From: Drechslerella dactyloides
Lineage: Eukaryota > Ascomycota > Orbiliomycetes > Orbiliales > Orbiliaceae
Reading direction: 5' to 3'
Assembly: GCA_020064725.1 (NCBI GenBank)
Contig: JAGTWJ010000010.1
Coordinates: 1,054,001 to 1,118,000, forward strand
DNA length: 64,000 nt
Position numbers and translations under genes: made by a program. The notes below the pieces were generated by a model. It was not told the DNA's origin. It saw only the letters and a list, made by a program, of their open reading frames with translations, and ran no database searches. Below are positions 1 through 11,625 of this stretch, one piece after another; the stretch's first letter is position 1; each line of letters starts with the position of its first letter.

Positions 1-2783
1 GGAAGGTCATCGTGACGACAGCGACAAAGGTCAACGTCTGGAACGGCGTGAACGAGCGGTACGACACCGTCTTCACGTCCGGCACCGAGGGGATCGTGTC
101 TGCCAAGCTCGCCAAAGAAGGTACCATCCACCATATACTCTTCAGACGGCCTTTTCTACACATACCTACCACCTGTATCGGTTATATTGGGGGTGGATGG
201 GTTTGCTGATGTTGGGTGTCTTTCTGACAGGGAACGTCCTGGCTGTGGCCGGCTCGCAGGTCGTCCTGCTGCACAAGATCGAAAAGGGGCAGCAGCAATC
301 GTATAAACTGAAGGGCGCAGATGTACGGTTTCCATTCTACAAACCTGCTGCACGAGTTTAATCGCTGACGGTTATGGTACATTACTGATGCTGCGCAGGC
401 CACCCGCCTCCTCGAGTACGCTGCCGACGGCAAGAGCATCTTCCTCAACAGTTCCATCCGCAATGCGATCCAAACCTACAATGTCCGGGACGACAAGATT
501 GCCGAGAGCCTCAAACCCCACCCTTCGCCCGTCACCTGCTTCGCCACCTCCCTCGACTCGACGCTCATCATCTCGGCCTCCGAGAACCCGCCGACAGTCC
601 ACATCGACAACATCGGTCTTCGGACGACCACTCAGCTGAAGCCGCGGGCGTCCGACGGCAAGGTCATCCTGTCGGCCTTCCACCCGACGAGGAAGAATGT
701 CTTCTTGCTAGCCTTCGCGGACGGCGTACTGGCGGCGTATGACTACAGCAAGGCGAGCAAGACCGGGAACCACATACATGCCTTCGGCCATTTGCACGAT
801 GCCATGATGGGCGGGAACGGGATGACCGCGGCGGAATTCATCCCGGGGTCGCAGACCAGGGCTATCACAGCCGGGGAAGACGGGCGAGTTATGATACTAG
901 ACTTTGATAAACGGGACGTCGTGGGTAGTTTCCACATCGGTGCGCCGGCAACCTGTCTCTCCGTCCGAGGCGATGAAAGCGGGAGGCGCGGCGGCGGGAA
1001 ATGGCGGGTAGCCGTAGGCACGTTGCACGGGTGGTGTTACGTCTACGATCAAGATGGGAGCAAACTGCACGAGGTCCAGGTGGATCGTGAAGGGAATAAG
1101 GTACTCGAGGTCAAGTGGAAGTTCGGGGACGTTAAGCTGCCTGTCACCGCGGCGAGCGCCCCGCAAGGATCCCCGAGGAAGGCGAGCAGTTCGCTGCCCG
1201 TCTCGACCGCTCGCACGCCGCAGGCGTCGAAGTTCAAACAGCCGCTCCAAAAACTGACGGAAGACCCGATCGTACCGGCGGAGAAGCCTGCCGTCCCGCT
1301 CCAGTTCCCGGAATCACCAAAGGTCTCCCGCTTCAATGCGAACAAGCCGCTGCCAAAGCCACCTCCGACGCAGCAGGCTGCGAGAGGCGAGGATTCCTCC
1401 TGGGACGACACGTCGGAAGAATTTAAGGAACAGAAACCCGCGTGGGAGGACCTGCAGAACACGTACACCGCTGACTACATGAGCATCTTCTCGCCGGTCA
1501 AGAATGAGCCCGTGCGGCATTCGCCGAGGCGTAGCGCCCGGCTGAGCATCCGCTCGGCGACCTCGCCGCAGAAGGGAGGGGAAGACAGGATCGAGGCGTT
1601 GATCAAGCAGGATGAGGAAGGTCTGCTACGACCCAGCGTGTCGTCGCCGTCGCTTACGGTGAGCAAGCCTCGGACACCCGGGAAGAAGAAGGTCGGCGCT
1701 TCAGCGCTGCCGAAGCCGCGATCTGTGAAAAAGGAGCCGGTCAAGCATGAACGCAAAGCAAACGCCACGGCGAGTAGGCCGCCGCTCGAACCGACGCCCG
1801 AGGTAACGGAGGTCAAGCCGCAAGTCCCCACCAAGAACACTCCTAAGCCGGAGCCACCCGTGGTACGAGACTTTGCCCTCCAGCCAGCCCCTTCACTGCC
1901 GTCCGCGCCGCCGACGGAGAACAAGGCCGTCGAAGACTTCCGTAAGGTCCGCGCGAAGTTCGAGTCCGGGCACAGCCACCCCGTGCTGTCGCTCTTCTCC
2001 TCGCACATGCCGAACCAGAAGCCAAAGCCGCAGTCCAGCACCTCCGTCGACAGCGCGGAGGGCAAAGAGAACTCGTCAGCCGCGCCGACAGTCGACACGA
2101 AGGCCGACAGGAAGAAAGCCGAGAAGGAGCGACGGCGGTCAGCGAGGGAGGAGAAGAGACGGAAGAAGAAGGAGGGTAGTTTCCCACCGGTTTCCGACCT
2201 CGTGTTTAAAGACGACGATATGGAGATTGATCCGCAGCCGCTGGAGGAGCCGCCGATGCAGTATCTCGACCTGCCGTCCATCCCCTCGAAGACTGGTAGC
2301 ACCAAACGCAAGGCGGCTGACGATCCCTACGATATCCCGTCCGGCGCCGTCGCGGCGACGTCCAGACTTCCGCATATGCATGTGCCGCGTCTGGTGAAGG
2401 TGAAAGAGAAGGCCAAGACGCCTGTCGCGGAGGACATTTGGATCCCCGAGCAAGTACGCAAGCCGTCGAAGCGCGTCAACGTCGGGGAAGAGACGTCCAT
2501 GGCGGCAGCACCAACGGCCGCGGAGGCATCGGCCGTAGCTGACAGTCAGCCGCCGCTGCACGACGGGACGATGAGCATTCACGATATGATTGCGGATTTG
2601 AAGGCGGCGTTCAAGGAGGAGATGACGGCGTTGAAGAGCGACATGCAGGAGAAGTTTGAGCGGCAGAACGAGTTTTTCGAGAACCTGATCAAGGGCGAGA
2701 AGGGTGAATTGAGAGCTTTACGTGACGAGAACGAGCGGCTGAAAGCGGAGATTGAAGAGCTGGTTAGATTTGGGACCAACTAG
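1..2783 (+). CDS. NEDD1/GCP-WD-like WD40 protein, 5'-partial
   Basis: This is the 3' part of a gene that enters from the left edge; the reading frame is open from base 3. Exons are <3-120, 231-322 and 399-2783; introns are 110 and 76 nt, GT-AG, and the phases close. About 864 residues lie in the window. The first third (to about base 1120) reads as WD40 blades, with repeated strand patterns such as ITAGEDGRVMILDFD. A long Pro/Ser/Lys/Glu-rich linker follows (about 1150-2560). The last 70 residues are a coiled coil beginning SIHDMIADLKAAFKEEM and ending in Glu/Arg/Leu heptads. A WD40 propeller, a disordered linker and a C-terminal helix with this pattern is the layout of NEDD1, which recruits gamma-tubulin ring complexes to microtubule-organising centres. 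The assignment rests on architecture and the C-terminal pattern. Another WD40/coiled-coil protein is possible. Confidence 0.72.
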
Positions 2784-3329
2784 GTTGGTGAGAGTGGATT
2801 GTGCGGATATTATGCATGGTTGTCGTCTTTTTCCAGGGAAGGCTTGATTATACGGTATTGTGGATGCTTGTGGATTGTACGATTGGAGGGTGTACAGTAT
2901 GCCCCCGTGGATTGACTGTGGATTGATGTTGGGCATCCTAGCGGCTTTTCTTATTTTTGCCTTTTGCAAGTGTACTTTATTCATTCGAGGGTGTGTTATT
3001 GGAGTTTGGGGTCTTGTATGTGCTATACCGGCGGGCATTGCTGTCTTTTGACGAAGTTGACACTGCAGGGGAAGCTGAAATTCTGTCTGCGTGTATCATA
3101 GCCGCTGCTTGGATGATTGAAGGTTACTGCTCATGTTCGAATTTAATCAATTGTGGCGAGTGATCAGCTTGCGTTGCGCGACGTTGCGGTTGCGCAGAGC
3201 CGCAGTTCGCGCAGCCGAAAAAAAATAAAATAGCTGCGGTCGCGAATTCTTTTTTTCCTATAAACCGTCGTCTGTTACCACCATCCATCTCTTCATCCAC
3301 GACAGAGCAATTTACCACCAACCGACACA
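2784..3329. other. Spacer between NEDD1-like gene and NOP7
   Basis: This 546-bp spacer lies between tandem + strand genes. It should hold the 3' end of the upstream gene and the NOP7 promoter. Short open frames here are not conserved-looking. The only distinct element is a poly(dA) stretch 100 nt before the NOP7 start, flanked by a GC-rich segment with repeated TTGCG. Confidence 0.6.
3218..3230 (+). promoter_or_regulatory. Poly(dA) tract in the NOP7 promoter
   Basis: Eight A residues, one T and four more A lie about 100 nt upstream of the NOP7 ATG, inside otherwise GC-rich DNA. Nucleosome-depleting poly(dA:dT) tracts are common in fungal ribosome-biogenesis promoters. A role here is inferred from position only. 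Confidence 0.35.
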
Positions 3330-5629
3330 ATGGGAAAGATAAAGAAGAAGGGTACGTGCGATGGCTCTATCGCTACTTAATTTTACTATCTCGACGAGGA
3401 TGGAGTGCTAACAGGCGATTCGATACGGCTTTGCAGGCGTTGCGGGTAACGCTAGGAACTTCATCACGCGAACGCAGGCGGTGCGCAAGCTGCAGATTTC
3501 GCTGCCGGACTTTCGCCGCCTGTGTATCTTTAAGGGTGCGTATTGTACTCTTTCCATCTTATGGGTCTGCGCGGGTAGTCTACGGTTGCGGTTTCTCCCG
3601 CTTTCGTCGAGCTACCCGCGGGACATGGAGGAATATCAAGGCGCTGACGGATCGCAGGCATCTATCCGAGAGAACCACGGAATAAGAAGAAGGCGAACAA
3701 GGGCTCGACTGCACCGGCTACCTTTTACTACGTATGCTCCATGTTTTCAGTGTACGTTTGTGGTATAACGGTTCTCGTCGCTGACGACATGGCGCTACTC
3801 TACAGACCAAAGACATCCAATACCTTCTCCATGAACCCGTGCTCCAAAAGTTCCGCGAGCACAAGAGCTTCAGCAAAAAGCTCTCCCGCGCCCTCGGCCG
3901 TGGCGACTTCTCCGACGCCAAACGCCTCGAGTCGCTGCACAAGCCGCGCATCAAGCTCGACCACATTATCAAAGAGCGCTATCCTGCCTTCATCGACGCC
4001 GTGCGCGACCTCGACGACGCCCTCTCCACCATCTTCCTCTTCGCGAACCTCCCCGCCAACCGCGACATTCCCGCCTCGACAATCGCGACCTGCGCGCGCC
4101 TCGCCCATGAATTCCAGCACTGGGTTATCCGCAAGCGGGCGCTGCGCCGCAGTTTCCTATCGATCAAGGGCATCTACTACGGTGCCGAGATCCAGGGCCA
4201 GGAGGTCCTCTGGCTCGTGCCGTATAAATTCGCGCAGAACGTGCCTGCGGATGTGGATTTCCGGATCATGCTTACGTTTTTGGACTTTTACACTACGTTG
4301 ATGGGGTTTGTGCTGTTCAAGCTGTACACGATGGAGAACCTGGTGTATCCGCCGCGGTTCGACAAGACGCTCGACGAGCAGGGCGCCGGGCTGCGTGCGT
4401 TCCAGCTGGAAGGGCGCAAGGTCGCGCAGGTGGAGGCGGCGCCGCCGGTTCCCACGAAGGAGAGGGACATCAGTCGGCCGCTTGCAACGATCGAGGCGAA
4501 GATCAAGGAGATTGAAGAGAACATCCAGCGTGACGGGGGTGATGAGGATGACACCGTCGCCGCCGAGTTTGCGGATGACGGCGAGAAGGTGAACGAGGGA
4601 CTCGACGAATTCGTCCCGGTACGGTCGAAGGATGGCAGCACGGGCGATATCCTCCCGCAACCAACCGCGGACACCAACCAAGGCAAGCTCACAAACATAT
4701 TCGCCGACTTTACCGTCTTCCTCTCTCGCGAGACGCCCCGGGAGCCGCTGGAGTTCATCCTCCGCTCGTTCGGATGCAAGCGAATCGGCTGGGACCCCGT
4801 CCTCGGCGAGGGTTCCTTCACAACCAACGACGCCGACCCATCCATCACCCACCAAATCGTTGACCGGCCGCTCATCGCCGGCCTTACTCCCGCTCCTCCC
4901 CCCACAGACAACGACACCGAGATGGGTAACAGCACCAGCGCGAAGGGCAAGGTGCTCGGCAGGATATACGTCCAGCCACAGTACATCTGGGACTGCGTGA
5001 ACGCCGGCCGCATCCTCCGCCCGGACGCATACGCGCAGGGCGCCGAACTTCCCCCCCATCTAAGCCCATGGGTGCAAGCCAAACCCGGAGAATACGACCC
5101 GACAGCGCCAGTCGCCGACAACGGCGAAAGCGAAAGCGACGAAGAGTACGAAGACGCCGCCGAAGACGTCAAAATGGTAACAAACGCCACCGACGACAGC
5201 GAAGACAGCAACGACGAAGACGGAGACGAGGAAGAGGAAGAATGGAACGGCATGTCATCCGACCTCGAAGACCCCGCCGACAGCGACGACGGCAAAAAAA
5301 CAGGCGAAAACCCACCCGCTTCCGACGACGAGCAATCCGACGACGAAGACCTCCAGCACCAACGCGAGCTGGAAGCCGAAGCCGCCGGCCGTCCCTACAC
5401 CGCCCCCACCGCCGCCAACGGCAAGAAATCCCAAGCAAAGCGCAAGGCCGACAAGGCGCAAAAGGCACGCGACGAGGAACTCGACCGCCAAAAGGCCATG
5501 ATGACGAAGAAAAAGCGCAAGCTGTACGAACGAATGGAATTCGGTAACAAGAAGCGTCAGGACGAGAAGGAACAGCTGGAGCGGAAGCGGCGGAAGATCG
5601 AGCGAGAGAAACGGAAGAGCAAGGATTAG
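3330..5629 (+). CDS. NOP7: Pescadillo homolog NOP7, 60S ribosome biogenesis
   Basis: The exons 3330-3351, 3437-3535, 3658-3731 and 3806-5629 give a 672-aa protein, the usual length for the family. The N-terminus MGKIKKKG and the block [20 protein letters not shown] are diagnostic of the pescadillo N-terminal domain. It is followed by [24 protein letters not shown] domain spans about residues 359-487. After it comes a strongly acidic Asp/Glu tract, then a basic Lys/Arg-rich C-terminal helix. In yeast, Nop7 with Erb1 and Ytm1 forms the PeBoW complex, needed in the nucleolus for 27S pre-rRNA processing and 60S assembly. The three introns (85, 122 and 74 nt) all fall in the first 65 codons. The ATG at 3330 is chosen because it opens the conserved N-terminus and follows a CACA context. 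Confidence 0.97.
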
Positions 5630-6150
5630 ATAGTTACGTTACCTACATATTCATTAGAAAGCAGATGTACTATAGTCAGTGTACGATGAGGTACCCGGGT
5701 AGCGATCGGTGTTGGTGGTTCATGCTCGACCGAAGGAAGGAAGGAAGAACTTGGACTTCCACTCGCCTCGGTACTAGGATTCTAGAATAAAAGCCTTCCG
5801 ACTTCGTTATATAATTTTATACAAATTCTATCGTAGACTTACAACCTATATGGTTTAAAGATTGGCAAACCTGAAGGTCAATATGTGTGAACCGGTGTTG
5901 CAGACTCTGAGACTATCACGCATGTCCTCTTTCAGCCCATTTAGGTCTTTTATGGTACCAGCTAACTTTTCGTAACACAAGAAAACCTATCAATTCCCAT
6001 TTTCCTCACCAGCAGTAGTTACCTGCAATTGCCCGATAGAATACGCAAACCCGACCCTAACCTAGTCTTTTCGAATTCGTCTCCCGTCACCTGGACAAGC
6101 AAAAAAGGAAAACTCGCCACCTCGCGTAACGAAAACTACCACCACGAGGC

Positions 6151-6155
6151 AAAAA
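6151..6155 (-). terminator. RNA polymerase III terminator of tRNA-Val
   Basis: A run of five T on the minus strand starts 12 nt downstream of the tRNA discriminator base, the usual Pol III stop. Confidence 0.7.
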
Positions 6156-6166
6156 GGATAACGTTT

Positions 6167-6258
6167 TGAGCGTGCTCAGGATCGAACTGAGGACCCTTTC
6201 CGATTTTCACCACTTGGTTGGTGTAAAGGAAAAATCATAACCACTAGACTACACACCC
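6167..6258 (-). tRNA. tRNA-Val (anticodon UAC) with 19-nt intron
   Basis: Read on the minus strand this folds as a complete tRNA. The acceptor GGGTGTG pairs with CACGCTC (two G-U pairs) and the discriminator base is A. T8-A9 and a D-arm with loop AGTGGTTA follow. The anticodon stem is TTTCC/GGAAA and the loop is TT-TAC-A-(intron)-C. The variable loop is five bases. The T-arm is CTCAG-TTCGATC-CTGAG. Anticodon TAC reads GUA valine codons. A 19-nt intron lies after position 37, the canonical site in eukaryotic nuclear tRNAs. It can extend the anticodon helix, because CACC at the 5' splice site pairs with GGTG in the intron, as the tRNA splicing endonuclease requires. Total length is 73+19. Confidence 0.9.
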
Positions 6259-6746
6259 AGAAACAGCTGCTGAGTCCCGAAAATCACTCTAGAGACCATC
6301 TACAGTCGGCGGTGCGAAAGTTTTGGCCCAATAATTCAAGGTAACACAAATTGGACTGTCTATGGTCATACGATAGATGCGTACTTCAAAATGCTATCTG
6401 TAAATCGAATCTTAGTATGGCCAATTAACAGCTAATTTGGGATGGAACCCGTAGACTTGAAATTTTTGTGCACTCGAAACTTTTGTATATAGGGTATACA
6501 GACAGTCAGGTAGGTACAAAATTACTTATACCAGGTACGAGTACGAATCGAAGGCGGAAAAATATTATGCGTGAATGCGCGTGCATATATACTAGAACTT
6601 AAGATTAATCATATTCAGAGAGAGCGAGGGAGGGAATTTTCGAAAAAATTGAGCGTTGCAACGTTCGAGATTCTTTTAGATAGGGAACGGTCATAGAGTC
6701 AAGCTAACTCGATCAAGGGGCCTCCACCACTAGTATACCACGCATG

Positions 6747-6774
6747 AAGCAAGCAAGCAAACAAGCAGGCAAGC
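6747..6774. repeat. AAGC tetranucleotide microsatellite
   Basis: About seven imperfect AAGC units lie in the AT-rich spacer downstream of NOP7. This is a simple repeat with no coding potential. Confidence 0.75.
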
Positions 6775-7196
6775 ATATATCTCATGAATAGAATAATATA
6801 AATATGACGGACGTGTGCGTAAACGAATATATCAACAAAACTAGCTACAGACGGTGGTATCATTTTTTCTGCCAACAAGCAAAGCTAGACCAACATGACC
6901 ACAAACAACATGGGGGTATGGGGGGATATTTTTCGAAATCAACAAACATGCATGCACGCATTTTTATCCAAAAGATAATACCAAACAAACTGCCATCTCT
7001 TAGAAAAAACAAAGAAAGCCAGTCGTGAATTGAGAGTGCAAAACGAATCCATCGGGTCGTGCACCTGTCATAAAGGGTGTATATAGCGTCATTTCGTCAG
7101 GACGTAGGTTTGGGCGTATAGATAGATGTATATATATATACGCCCAAGCCATTGGGTATTTACGTTTGGAAAAGATTCTCAGTCTGGAGTCCGCTT

Positions 7197-10100
7197 TCAC
7201 TCCCAAGCGGTACTCTTGCTCAGCTTCGTTTCGTCCAGTTCGGCAAAGTCGATGATCGAGATATCGCCCTTCCGGTCGACAATGATCAATCGGTATCCGT
7301 CCGGCGAGAAAGTCATAGACGCCGCCTCGCTCATCTTGATGGCGCTCTGCACTTTCGCAACCTTCAGACACCGCGGCCGCCGGCCCTCGTCGTTCACCAG
7401 CCCGTGTGGGAAAAACACAATCAGCACGTTGCCCGAACGGTCGAGCACGGCGAGCGATTCACCGGTCGGCGAAGTACAGCAGCCGTGTACTTTATCGCCA
7501 ACCGAGTTCAGCCGGGTGACTAGACGCACGGGCTCCTGTCGCCCCGCCGGGTCCATTAGGCCAATGCAATTGTCGACGACGATAGGCATCGCGCCGCTGG
7601 CAACGCTAGTGACGCACATCAACCGGTTGCCAGGGAAGAATTTAACGGAGGTGATGCCTTCCGCATCATGTGAGATGTCAAGTTTTCGAGAGGACTTCAT
7701 GACGAGTTTTGGCGGCTGCGCCGCAAGGTCGTAGACGAGGAAGCGGGGTTCGCGGAGTGTGCTGCAGGCGAGGTAGACGCCGTCGTCGGAAAAGGAGAGC
7801 GTGCCGGTAGTGTCGGTGTAGGGAACTATGATCTTGGTGAGGTCGACGGCGCCGGAGGGAGAGTCTGGTGCTGTGTCTAAGTGGTGGAGAACAATCATGG
7901 TTTGGTTCTTGCCGTGTTCCATATTGACGACGCCCAGTGCGATGGTTGAGCCATCTGCAGACATAGCCTAATAAATTTGTTAACCTATGTTCACTTTCTG
8001 TTTGGCCAGTGGGGGGCCTACCATGCACTTGATGTCGTAGGATTCGGAGATGTAAGTGTAGACAGTCCGGCCATCTTCTCTCAAATCATGAACTTTGAGC
8101 GTGCCGTTCGTGCCCGCTATGGCTAAAAATTGGTCGCTGCAAGCTGCATAGAGGTACTCAAACTTTTTTGACTACAAGATAGCGACAGATATCAGCATCA
8201 TGCTTCTCGCCAGAGAGCTTACAGGAGCCATACCTTGTTCATAACCTTGTCTTCAGCCGAGATTAGGCCGTAGGGGTTCGAGAACGGGCCGTACTCGCCA
8301 GTGTTCTTCCCAGCACATAAAAGCTCCGGCGTCTTATCGCTAGCCAGGATCGAGAATACTTTGTATTTCTTCCGTTCCAGAAGGGCGAATTTCGTGCAGC
8401 TTGGAGCTATTGCCGTCGCGACGATATCTGCAAACCGCAGTCGCCCGCCGGTGGGTATGTGGTGAACATACTCAGCTAGAAAATAGTTGCGTTAGCTTAC
8501 CCCCAAGAAAGTAGAAACTGACCGGGAAAGCCTACCTTTGGAAAATGGAAAGTTCTTGAAGAACATCTTGTTTCGCTTTTCTTCTGTCTGATTGAGCGGC
8601 GGCCGAATCACGGTATTCTCCTGCGGCACACCCTGATTCCGATCAATCCAGTTGGCGATCCGATCGTTCCGGCCTCTAGGGCCCGGGAACTCCGAACCCG
8701 AGGGACCCGACTCGTCCTCGCCTTCCATAGCGATTGTATTCGGCGAATTGATACGGAGAGATCCCATATTTGTTTTGTTCCGAGAGCTGGGATCAATCGG
8801 AAAGCTTGGCGCCCGCTGCCTGGCTGGAGAATGAGAGACTCCTTGGACCGGCGATGTCGATAGATTCGAAGCATTACGTCCAAACGATGTATAGGAACCA
8901 GCCGTAACGGGAACGTCGGTGTTCAAAGGAGCAGGCCGTTGGACAAACTTTCTGTTGACCGTCGGAGAAACGCTACCACCCAATCTACCAGGCGATATCG
9001 ATCCAGGCTCAGTCATAGCCCCTCCATGTATGGAGTTCGGTCCGGATCTATCCGAATGGTGATCCGAAACGCTGGTAGGTCTCCTGATGAGCTGCGAGGT
9101 CGTAATGCCTGAAACTAAGGGCGTAAGAGGGAACGTTGAGCTTGGTGGTAGCCTAGAATTTCCAGGGCGATTGGGAAGTGAACGTGATATCGGGGGGATC
9201 GGCAAGTTTTCTTCGCTGGCGGTGTCGGTGATCGAAGCGTTCCGTGAGGTACTCCTTGAGCCGTCTGAGTCACTACACTATTGATCAGCGTCTGGATATA
9301 TATCGAACCAGAAATCATGTAGACCTACTTTGCAGAAGGGCGCTGTCCCTGCCGTGGCCTAAGAGACCCTATTAATAGGTCAAAGGTAGACGGCGTGTAC
9401 TTCACAGATGGGTTCTCCCAAGGCACTTCCTTCGGGAACCCGCCCGCACCACCACCAACCGTCATTATGTCGGGCTCGGCCTCCGAAGGCAACGTGGACC
9501 CTCCAATTTCGCTGGAAACTCCGTCCTCAAAGTCATCTGCCCCTCCGGAAGAGGAAATCACCACGCTAAAGCGATGATTCGTGTTCAAGACCGCACCCAT
9601 CTCCAGGCGTTTTGCCGAAACCAGCCGCGCCATCCGTCGCAGTTTCTCTGAAGGCTGCTGCCAGTCGGTCACTCGGTGGCATCGGGGGCACTAGGAGTGA
9701 CTGTAAGCATGTGTTACCGCCCAGGCTTACATATTGAGTGGGGTTAGCTTACGATGCTGCGCTGCAACTCAAATCGGGCGAACTTCTCAGACATCACGCA
9801 ACCGCAAGTCATGATACCAAGATCGTCGGCGGGTTTCCCATCTAGATTCTTGCGTTAGCTAAGTCTTGTATCCATGGTTGACGTTCCCGTGTACCTTTTC
9901 TGCCTTCGCACTCTAGCTCCATTTCAAGCTCAGATAGGAAGGTCCGCCACTCATCCAAGTCGGCAAGCAGGGGGACGGATACATTGGGCCGCGACCTAAA
10001 GCTTAAGGTAGCAACCTGTGATGCGCTTTCAGGCTCCGGCTCCTGGAACGGGCTGTCTAGCTCTTTGTCGGGGAGCTTGAAGATACTCTGGTCTGTCTGC

Positions 10101-11625
10101 ACCTCGCTCTGTTCGTCGAGGCGTCGCTTTGTTAGCATAGCCGATTGCGACCGGTCCCTCTGCTCGAGAATCATTAAATGGAAGCTGGTGTCCAGGTCCC
10201 AGCTTCGGAGCTCCTGCTCAAGCTGGATCAGAGACATGACTCCCTTCTGCATCAATATAGAAAGGATGTCGAATGCTTTGCAGCGTAAGCTGTGATTCTT
10301 CGCTGTCCTCACAACAATCATCGAGATCTGCCGAGCTCTCTTGAGCGAACCGTCCCCCAGGGCTCCTATCACAAGCTGCTGGAGGAGATCGAGAGATGAG
10401 TATGCGAGATGCTGCGCGTCGGCTGACGATTTCTTGACCGCCTCCGCATCTTTACCCTCTGGGCTTTCGAAATCCTCGGCCTCGGCTTGTTCAAGTAACG
10501 ATAGCTGCTTATCCATTACAACTTCTAGCTGCTCCACGACCAGTTCCTCGATATCTTGTATGAGATGCAGATTTTGATCCTGCATATCGGGTGCTACATC
10601 TTGCGTCAACCTTGCCCGCTTGTGCCATTCTACCAAGCTCCAACTCAAGTCGTCTAGGTCGATATATATCTTGTACCAGTTCGTCTGGCTCGAGTCGGTG
10701 ATATCCGGTTGGTTCAGCAGCTCTCTCGACTTGCTTAGAATTTGCAAAGGAATAGTCTCTGTTGATTCGTCTGACAGCCCCGATGCGCTGGTGATTATTT
10801 TGTTGACGATAGCAGCATTCGCAGTTCGACTTTCCGGGAGACTTGAAAGAAAATTTCTGATATAAACAAGTAAGAAATCTTGTTTCGGCGGTTAGTAATC
10901 AGTGATGTACTGAGACAGGCAGAATTTTATATCATACCGATGTTCCAGTTATAAACGTCGCTCTCCCCAACATCGACGCCTTTTCTTCTATTAGGGTCCG
11001 CAACGAAAGGTAGCTTCTTGGTAAGATTGTCGAACAACTCTCCATCCAGCGTCTTCAGACCATGAAGTCTGAGGAGCCTTAACCCACAAACGATTGTTCT
11101 TAGTTGAAGCTCCCGACATAACAAACCGTGGTCAGTATTGCTTGTGATTTGCCATCCTACGAAGTCCTCCTTTGTGATTGTGTCTATGATTTTCAATAAC
11201 GTGGGTATCGTAACAATTTCGTCCAGGAAGGTCGACTCCGATACGGTCATATAACGGCGCTGGAGCTGCAATATTGCGTTCAATTGGCTTATCAGATGAT
11301 AGACCAGGTGGATCTCCGAGGGCTTTGGTTTCCTCAGGGCGATAAGGATGTTCCTGACGATGACGTCGATATGGCGGCGACGGAAGAGATTCGAGCCATT
11401 TGTTGGGGTTCTCCGGTGGGTGACACCGTTTGGCGCCCTGGAGGCAACAGAAAGGGAGCTACCCCCCGAGCTGTTTTTCCGAGCTACATGGTCGACCAAG
11501 TTTTCGTTCCGCGATCGGGCTGAGGACAGAGAGCTGGAAGAAAGAGGTTTAGCGGAGGCGCGCGTATACCTCTCGAAGGTTCGAGGGGAGGGGTCCTCGG
11601 CAGCTTACATCGTCCGTTCTAGCAT
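7197..11625 (-). CDS. 1315-aa protein: helical N-terminus, RING/U-box-like Cys knuckle, WD40-like C-terminus
   Basis: The nine exons are 11609-11625, 10938-11533, 9895-10878, 9753-9841, 9329-9690, 8536-9272, 8234-8475, 8022-8171 and 7197-7967. All eight introns are 53-75 nt and GT-AG, and all phases close at 3948 nt. The 17-nt first exon was chosen because no in-frame ATG precedes the conserved-looking N-terminus otherwise; its donor GTAAGC and the acceptor TTCCAG fit. Residues about 55-530 are mostly helical, possibly armadillo-like. Residues about 540-570 hold a CGC and a CPRCH motif 20 residues apart, interrupted exactly by an intron, which resembles the second half of a RING or U-box. A Ser/Pro-rich disordered stretch spans about 600-915. 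About 930-1315 is a WD40-like propeller with units such as LSFSDDGVYLAC. I do not recognise the family. A ubiquitin-ligase-type scaffold is a guess from the architecture. Confidence 0.85.

Larger units (their letters stand above)
5630..7196. other. Convergent 3' spacer containing tRNA-Val
   Basis: This 1.57-kb AT-rich spacer lies between the convergent 3' ends of NOP7 and the large minus-strand gene. It carries tRNA-Val(UAC) at 6167-6258, a short GGAA repeat near 5734 and an AAGC repeat near 6747-6774. No protein gene is recognisable. Confidence 0.6.
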
